Shown: piece by piece, positions 31,687-36,672 of the stretch
How the letters are laid out: every line of letters begins with the position of its first letter
Position numbering within the stretch: position 1 is the first letter of the stretch
The notes under the pieces: generated by a model
What the model saw: only the letters and a program-made list of their open reading frames with translations
Told to the model about the DNA's origin: nothing
Databases searched by the model: none
Made by a program: the position numbers and the translations under genes
From: an uncultured Ruminococcus sp.
GTDB taxonomy: Bacteria > Bacillota > Clostridia > Oscillospirales > Acutalibacteraceae
Length of the DNA stretch: 36,672 nt
Assembly (NCBI GenBank): GCA_902776975.1
Contig: CACYSI010000033.1
Coordinates: 1 to 36,672, forward strand
Direction: 5' to 3'

Positions 31687-34600
31687 ATGAAGACTATGCT
31701 GCGCGCAGTTATAAAAAAGCATATCAAGCTGTTGATATCGGTCACGCTGATCGCGTCACTCGGCTTTTCGCTCTCATGGGGTCTGTCCGGCGGATACGTC
31801 TCCCTTGAGAGATCTCTGCGCGACTACGTGGAGAAATATCACTATCCCGACGTCTGTATCACGACCGAGATCACCACGTCCGACGACGCGGACAGCCTGC
31901 TCGCTATAGACGGAGTCCAAGGCTGTGATACCCGGCTTTTCGCCGATACGCTGATGAAAACCTCCGACGAGGATTACTTTTCCGTAAGAGTATTCTCCTA
32001 CACCGACAGCGAGAGGCAGACCTTCTGCCGTTGGTCAGAGTCGGACGGCGGCGACGGCGTGTTGATCGAGTATAATTTTGCCGAGAACAACGGTATAAGC
32101 GCCGGTGATACGGTATCGTTCAGAGTGCGTGACGAATACCGCGACTACACGGTAAGCGCTGTCATCTCGCGTCCCGAGACCCTCTCAGCGAAGGTCTCCG
32201 ATAACGCGTGGGGTCTGAACTATGATTTCGGCTATATCTACGCCCCCGCCGTCCTGCTCGCCGAAGAGTTTGAGAAGGACTATCGCGATAACAAGGCACA
32301 GCTGGACGAGAAGTCCGACGAGCTTTCGGCGCAGAAAAATTCCGCGCAAAAGCTGCTGGATGAAAAAGAAGATCAGCTCATGCAGGCTAAAAAACTGCTG
32401 AGCGAAATGCGCGAGGAATATCTCAGCTCCTCAGTCGAAGCAGAGAGCGCGATCGAAGAGCTCAACAAAACGAAAGATGAGCTTCTCTCGTCCGAACAGG
32501 AGTTGGAAGAAAAAAAGGCCGAGCTCGCCGCCGCTTATGAAACGGCGGCTTCGACCGTTGAGGAGCTGAGCTCTAAGCTCGATCTGCTCACCCGCGCAAA
32601 AGAAGGTCTCGATGAGATCAACGCAGCCGAAAAAGAGCTGAAGTCCGCCGGGGACAGACTGCGCTCCGACAGCGTACAGCGACTTATCAGTCTGCTGTCC
32701 GATCTGCCTGACAGCGCAAAAATGTCAGAGCTGATCAGCGGCGCCGAGGAACTCTCGGACTACCTTGATCAGATGGATAAGATCGGCTTTCACTATGATC
32801 TATCCGCGCCGATCGGCTTTCTGGAAAAGACGCTTAATGACTTTGAGGCGCAGATGGATGCCGACTACGCGTATCTCAGTTCACATAAGGTCGAAGCTAT
32901 GATCGCATCGTCGGAGGCGTTCTCCCCCACCGATGCGGGCTACAGCGAACTTAATGCTGTTCTCAGACGGTACAGCGCCGTGAGCGTCACTGACGCGGCG
33001 AGTCTCAAGTCGGCGTATCAGACGGCATTGTCCCGCCTGACCGCGCTGCGAGACCTGGCGCGTAGGCCGAGTATACGGCAGACTCTGGATCTGCTCAAAA
33101 GCATAGAGACCGACCGCTCCGCGAAAGAACTGCTGAACAGTGTCCTGAGCGCAGAAAACGAGCTGCGCGGTCTGTCGGAGGGCGCCTCCCTTGAACAGAT
33201 GACAGCCAAAGACGTGAAGCAGCTGTACACTCAGGCGCTGGAACAAACAGACGAAGCGCTCGATACGCTGAGCAAGAGCAGAGGATCCGTCATCAAAGAG
33301 CTGAGCGCGAACGGTATCGGCGAGAGCGATCTGCCCGGAACGCTTACACAGTTGAGCGACGGTATCGCCTCCGCCCGGAGCGCTTACGCCGAACTTAAAG
33401 ACGCAAGCGTGGAGTTAGACGAGGGCATAACCGATATCAAGGACGGGATCGCCGAGATAGACGATGGGATCAGCGAGATAGAAGGCAAGCTCAGCGACGG
33501 ACAGTCACAGCTCAACTCAGTCGAAAATGAGATCGCCGGCGGTGAGAGCAAGCTCTCAGAGTCCGCAAAAGAAATGCGGGTCTTCACCGATTTGGAAGAC
33601 GAGCTTGAACGCGCCTATAAAAAGCTCGGAGACAGCGAGGGCTACGACCGCCTTTGCAACCAATTTCTGTTGTATCTCGAAGATGACGCTGACGCTGACA
33701 GAGTTTTGGAGCAAGCTCGCGCTGCGCTGAGCGACTCCGCTGTAAAAAGCGGTTATACCTACCGACAATCACCCGTCAAAAAAAGGATCGACAACAACCT
33801 CAACCCTATGTCCGCCATGATGTCGATGCTGCCGGCTATCTTCTTCGGGATCGTGCTTATCGTCGTTTTTCTTTTCATGTCGATGATCATCAGGCAGAGC
33901 CGCAGAGACATCGGGATACTGATGGCTCTGGGTATCGGCAAGGCTTCTGTCCGCGGGATGTTCTGCGTTGTCGCCGCGGGCGTAGCGCTCGGCGGTATCA
34001 TCCTCGGCAGCGGGATCGGACTTGCTGTTCGGGGATATGTCGGCGGCTATTTCAAGAGCTTCTTCCCACTGCCTGAATTCACCTATCTCCCGGATATCGG
34101 CGGATTTGCCGTCGGAGCACTCGCTACCTTCGGAGTGTGTGTAACGGCTACGCTGATAGGTACGGTAATGATCGAGCGCATAACGCCGAAAGAAGCGATG
34201 TCGCGCCCCGTACAGGCGGATATCAGCGTCCCCGCTTTCTTGAACCGCTTATTGAGCAAAGCCTCTCCGATGCTGAAATTCAACCTTACTTCTCTTTTTC
34301 GAAACAAGGGCAGATTTCTCTTTTCCACGATATGCGTCTCAACGTCCGTGATGATGATCTTCACCTCAGTCTCCTTCATCGCTTCAAAAAACCATGTGAT
34401 ACACCAAACCTTTGATGAAAGGATACGTTACGACTGTCAGATATTCTTCGAGAATGATCCATCGGACGATCTGCTCAGTGAGATAGAAGCGATAGAGGGC
34501 GTGAGCGAAGCCGAAAAGGTGCTGATATATGATATCGCTGTTTCATCTGACAAAGGCTCTGAGCAAACGACCGTATATGCGATCGCTCCCGAAAACAGGA

Positions 34601-35355
34601 TGATAGGTATCAACAGCATGAACGGTGAATCCCTCGCGCCGGAGCGCGGCACGATCATCGTCGATCGTCACCTCGCGGATGCGCTGGGAGGCGTCGAAGT
34701 CGGCGACAGCCTGACTGTCGCGTCAAACAGATTCACCGTCAGCGGTATGACCGACCAGTGCGTCAACCGCGCTCAGTATATCACGCAGGAAAACGTCTCC
34801 GGGACGGGCAAGCCTGAGCTGTACAGCGTGCTGTGCCGATTTGACGGCGAACCGCGGCGTCGGCTGCTTGCCTTCCTGACGGAGCACGACGACTATCTGT
34901 ATACCGTGTTCACCGAAGCTCTCTACAACATCAACCATCAGCTCTATGCAACCTATGATCTCGCTGCGTGGATCCTGATCGCTTTCGGAGTTCTGATCGG
35001 ATTCATCATCGTCCTCAATACAGCTATCACCAATCTCCAGGACAACAAACGCGAGCTGTGCGTTCTCAGAACGTTAGGCTTTCAGCACACGGAGATATCA
35101 CGCAGCAGGTTCACACAGTCGCTGCTGCAATTCATAACGGCTTGCGTGATCGGTTTGATCTCCGGCACATTTCTTGCACGATTCACTCTTCTGCGTATCA
35201 GCACGCCTACAGAAGAATTCGCCTATGCCTGCGGCGTCAAGGAAGCGCTGATCGTTTCACTGATCGTGTTCCTTTATATTCTGTTCAGTCACCTTGCTGC
35301 CATGCGCACTATGAAGAAGTGGAACCACGCCGAGGTCGTGAAGGATAAGGAATAG
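31687..35355 (+). CDS. Giant FtsX-type ABC permease with extracellular coiled coil
   Basis: This 1222-residue permease pairs with the ATPase 6 nt upstream. A first membrane helix at about 14-34 leads to an extracellular region of about 660 residues. Residues about 197-300 and 560-660 are strongly heptad-patterned, rich in Glu, Lys, Leu and Ser (for example ELEEKKAELAAAYETA), and predict long coiled coils. Membrane helices follow at about 712-736, 757-783 and 804-828 (first FtsX domain), 876-898, then 1092-1118, 1145-1166 and 1187-1206 (second FtsX domain). The coiled coil resembles that of FtsX-like exporters with a built-in adaptor. No obvious terminator, only a weak palindrome at 35399-35425. 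It is probably an envelope-stress or peptide-defence machine. Confidence 0.92.
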   Translation: MKTMLRAVIKKHIKLLISVTLIASLGFSLSWGLSGGYVSLERSLRDYVEKYHYPDVCITTEITTSDDADSLLAIDGVQGCDTRLFADTLMKTSDEDYFSVRVFSYTDSERQTFCRWSESDGGDGVLIEYNFAENNGISAGDTVSFRVRDEYRDYTVSAVISRPETLSAKVSDNAWGLNYDFGYIYAPAVLLAEEFEKDYRDNKAQLDEKSDELSAQKNSAQKLLDEKEDQLMQAKKLLSEMREEYLSSSVEAESAIEELNKTKDELLSSEQELEEKKAELAAAYETAASTVEELSSKLDLLTRAKEGLDEINAAEKELKSAGDRLRSDSVQRLISLLSDLPDSAKMSELISGAEELSDYLDQMDKIGFHYDLSAPIGFLEKTLNDFEAQMDADYAYLSSHKVEAMIASSEAFSPTDAGYSELNAVLRRYSAVSVTDAASLKSAYQTALSRLTALRDLARRPSIRQTLDLLKSIETDRSAKELLNSVLSAENELRGLSEGASLEQMTAKDVKQLYTQALEQTDEALDTLSKSRGSVIKELSANGIGESDLPGTLTQLSDGIASARSAYAELKDASVELDEGITDIKDGIAEIDDGISEIEGKLSDGQSQLNSVENEIAGGESKLSESAKEMRVFTDLEDELERAYKKLGDSEGYDRLCNQFLLYLEDDADADRVLEQARAALSDSAVKSGYTYRQSPVKKRIDNNLNPMSAMMSMLPAIFFGIVLIVVFLFMSMIIRQSRRDIGILMALGIGKASVRGMFCVVAAGVALGGIILGSGIGLAVRGYVGGYFKSFFPLPEFTYLPDIGGFAVGALATFGVCVTATLIGTVMIERITPKEAMSRPVQADISVPAFLNRLLSKASPMLKFNLTSLFRNKGRFLFSTICVSTSVMMIFTSVSFIASKNHVIHQTFDERIRYDCQIFFENDPSDDLLSEIEAIEGVSEAEKVLIYDIAVSSDKGSEQTTVYAIAPENRMIGINSMNGESLAPERGTIIVDRHLADALGGVEVGDSLTVASNRFTVSGMTDQCVNRAQYITQENVSGTGKPELYSVLCRFDGEPRRRLLAFLTEHDDYLYTVFTEALYNINHQLYATYDLAAWILIAFGVLIGFIIVLNTAITNLQDNKRELCVLRTLGFQHTEISRSRFTQSLLQFITACVIGLISGTFLARFTLLRISTPTEEFAYACGVKEALIVSLIVFLYILFSHLAAMRTMKKWNHAEVVKDKE

Positions 35356-35523
35356 CCCGCAAAATCGCATAATACCCCGAAAGCTCCGCATAAAAGCGTT
35401 TTTGCGAATCGGCTCTCCGCAAAAAGTCGGTGTTGACCCGGATAAAACAGAACAAGAAAACGCTTTTGCTTGTTCAGCGTAGCTCGGATCATATACGGTA
35501 TCATACGATTACACAATTTATAA
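35356..35523. other. Spacer after the permease gene
   Basis: No gene is seen. It contains an 8-bp inverted repeat, TTTTTGCG/CGCAAAAA (35399-35425), and a 7-bp one, GAACAAG/CTTGTTC (35450-35475); either might weakly end the operon. Confidence 0.4.
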
Positions 35524-35820
35524 TATACAAGAGGCGTTTCTTGTGGTATAGCGAGTCATATAAAACCGTGGAGCGTATGCGAGCCAGAGGAACGACTTGA
35601 TGAGAATAACGGATTTTTGCTATGTCCTAACCATGACAAACTCTTTGATAGTAGATTGATTTCCTTTGAGGATACCGGCGAGATAATCATTTCTAATGAG
35701 CTAAGTGAATTCGATAAGCTTTTTATGAATATTAAACCCAGTATGAGAATTAAGAATCTGAATGTGGATCAGAGAAAATTCTTAAACTACCACCGAATAA
35801 ATGTTTTCAGAGGCGGTTAA
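35524..35820 (+). pseudogene. C-terminal half of an HNH endonuclease
   Basis: The frame is open from the TAA at 35521 to the stop at 35818-35820 and encodes 98 residues. GIASHIKPWS (with the metal His), ERLDENNGFLLCPNHDKLFD and SRLISFEDTGEIIISNEL match the HNH nuclease signature A-SHIKPW, ERLD--NGLLL-PN-D-LFD-G-ISF almost position by position, and the end (KFLNYHRINVFRGG) is the normal C-terminus of such proteins. The N-terminal part is missing; a TTG at 35617 could only start a 67-residue stub lacking the metal His. Composition is AT-rich. It may be the separated end of the gene whose N-terminal half lies at 26081-26800. Confidence 0.75.
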
Positions 35821-35829
35821 TGTAACAAT

Positions 35830-35969
35830 CAAACGATAACTCCATGAGGCAAACTTTTGTATCAAAAGGCAAACTTTAGCCCCATAAGACAAACGATAAC
35901 CCTATAAGGCAAACGATATCCCCATAAGCCAAACTTTAGCCTAAAATTCAAACGATAGCCGTATTTTGG
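35830..35969. repeat. Seven 20-bp direct repeats (iteron-like)
   Basis: Units begin at 35830, 35850, 35870, 35890, 35910, 35930 and 35949, so spacing is 20 bp with one 19-bp step. Each starts CAAAC. Two core types alternate: CAAACGATA (units 1, 4, 5, 7) and CAAACTTT (units 2, 3, 6). Most end in CCCATAAGG or a variant. The length and head-to-tail order resemble plasmid iterons or a cooperative protein-binding array. There are no spacers as in CRISPR. Confidence 0.85.
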
Positions 35970-35977
35970 AAAGAAAA

Positions 35978-36032
35978 AATGCCCCGCTGGTGAAATCAAA
36001 GATGTATACTCTTGATTCTCCCGCAGGGCATT
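35978..36032. repeat. Imperfect hairpin next to the 20-bp repeats
   Basis: AATGCCC (35978-35984) pairs with GGGCATT (36026-36032), and AATCAA pairs with TTGATT inside, with small bulges between. It lies 9 bp after the direct-repeat array and may serve as a terminator or structural site. Confidence 0.55.
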
Positions 36033-36107
36033 ATTGCGCCAATATTGTTAAGAAACGGCTTAACTCAGCGGTTTTGTTGGGTGTCTCAAAAAAGAACAAG
36101 ACTCCCG

Positions 36108-36238
36108 ATTGTATCAAATCGAGAGCCTTAGTTTGGCATTAGACTCAATGATTGATACAATGCACCTTGATGCACCCTCAAAGGCGAAAAATGCACCCCG
36201 ATGCACCCTCCAATATCGAATGTCAATTCATTGGTGCA
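36108..36238. repeat. Inverted repeat and phased ATGCACC boxes
   Basis: ATTGTATCAA (36108-36117) and TTGATACAAT (36152-36161) form a perfect 10-bp inverted repeat. ATGCACC occurs at 36160, 36170, 36191 and 36201, that is at steps of 10, 21 and 10 bp, with an inverted GGTGCA at 36233. All four boxes therefore lie on one face of the helix. Bases 36239-36314 show nothing further. Confidence 0.6.
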
Positions 36239-36314
36239 GTTAACATTACAATTTTGAATGAATCAAGAACATAGGGATTTACGTTCGAAGCCGTTTTCTG
36301 CTATGGTCGATATA

Positions 36315-36672
36315 TCAGTGCTTCGGCAGAATGCAGATGATTTGCAGTATATCGTTATCAACAATCTTCGCCTTGATGGTTCCGTTGTGCTTTTCGGTGA
36401 TCGCGCGCGCTACGGAGAGCCCGATGCCGAAGCCGCTGTTCTCTTCCTTGGAGCGGGATTCGTCGCCGCGGTAGAAGCGGTCGAACAGGTGCGTCAGCGC
36501 CTCTTCGCTCAACGGCTCTTTCATGGTGTTTTCTGTTTGGAAAATAATGTTCTTTCCCGATTGACGAAGCAACACATGGATATCGCTGTCCTCGGGTGCG
36601 TATTTGACGGCATTGTCGCACAGGATACCGATGAGCCTTCTGACAGCAGCCTCGTCGCCGTTGAATATCAGT
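36315..36672 (-). CDS. Sensor histidine kinase, C-terminal ATPase part (cut by window edge)
   Basis: The last 118 residues of a HATPase_c domain are visible; the gene continues beyond 36672. The N box is CDNAVKYAPED (36593-36625) and the G2 box GFGIGLSVARAI, with the F-box-like LFDRFYRGDES between them. The G1 box is weak (NTMKEPLSEEAL). The kinase would autophosphorylate and pass phosphate to a response regulator, probably encoded further right. Its convergent position 1 kb from the FtsX-type transporter recalls transporter-linked two-component systems, but the link is only positional. Confidence 0.9.
   Translation of the reverse strand, partial: LIFNGDEAAVRRLIGILCDNAVKYAPEDSDIHVLLRQSGKNIIFQTENTMKEPLSEEALTHLFDRFYRGDESRSKEENSGFGIGLSVARAITEKHNGTIKAKIVDNDILQIICILPKH

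Noticed and set aside
35830-35969. CRISPR array
   Set aside because: Units are directly abutting 20-mers without unique spacers, and no cas gene is near.
1-36672. tRNA or rRNA genes
   Set aside because: I looked for GTTCRAATC-type T-arm boxes and rRNA landmarks by eye and found none; a covariance-model scan would settle it.

Overview
The window reads as chromosomal DNA of a gut Ruminococcus-like Firmicute (Oscillospiraceae). Three reading frames carry type I dockerin repeats, signal peptides and lipoboxes are of Gram-positive type, ribosome binding sites are strong AGGAGG, and several promoters are near-consensus sigma-A. Most genes are moderately GC-rich. Two stretches (about 20.1-21.6 kb and 25.8-26.8 kb) and the end of the window (from about 35.5 kb) are clearly more AT-rich and carry gene and transposon remnants, so I read them as acquired or rearranged DNA. 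The species is inferred, not proven.

Layout. (1) 0.1-6.0 kb: a LysR regulator faces a six-gene plus-strand cluster: small protein, alpha/beta hydrolase, secreted esterase lipoprotein, dockerin/cyclophilin-like protein, cyclophilin-like lipoprotein and iron alcohol dehydrogenase. Overlapping divergent promoters share an operator-like dyad, and a strong terminator closes the cluster. (2) 6.1-10.1 kb: a PASTA lipoprotein, a palindrome-rich spacer, a riboflavin ECF transporter (RibU) under an FMN riboswitch, and a membrane sulfatase-fold protein that appears to have lost metal ligands. (3) 10.3-19.9 kb: housekeeping genes. These are a DUF951 protein, prfA, an unusual TsaC/Sua5-CoaE fusion, a lytic transglycosylase, an M18 aminopeptidase, a membrane anchor plus dynamin/Era-type GTPase pair, and serC-serA. 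Repetitive spacers separate several of them. (4) 19.9-27.4 kb: accessory DNA. It holds a serine-recombinase tail, two AT-rich orphan genes, a ClC channel, a dockerin-bearing GH3 hexosaminidase, an IS200-type transposase remnant, and a chimeric gene joining an intracellular-type N-terminus to a secreted dockerin C-terminus. (5) 27.5-35.4 kb: one likely operon with a good promoter. It encodes a VTT-PlsC-zinc ribbon fusion, a YfcC-type transporter, an ABC ATPase and a 1222-residue FtsX-type permease with a long extracellular coiled coil. (6) 35.5-36.7 kb: the C-terminal half of an HNH endonuclease, seven 20-bp direct repeats, further phased repeats and palindromes, and the C-terminal part of a sensor histidine kinase cut by the window edge.

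How it fits together. Region 1 looks like a regulon for turning over a small ester or carbonyl compound at the cell surface and in the cytoplasm. The dockerin proteins point to a cellulosome-like or surface assembly that also handles amino-sugar or peptidoglycan material. The 27.5-35.4 kb operon combines phospholipid acylation, a secondary transporter and an FtsX-type ABC machine, which suggests envelope maintenance or defence. That operon sits between what may be the two halves of one HNH-type defence gene. This rearrangement, the iteron-like array and the two multidomain fusions are the most unusual items here.
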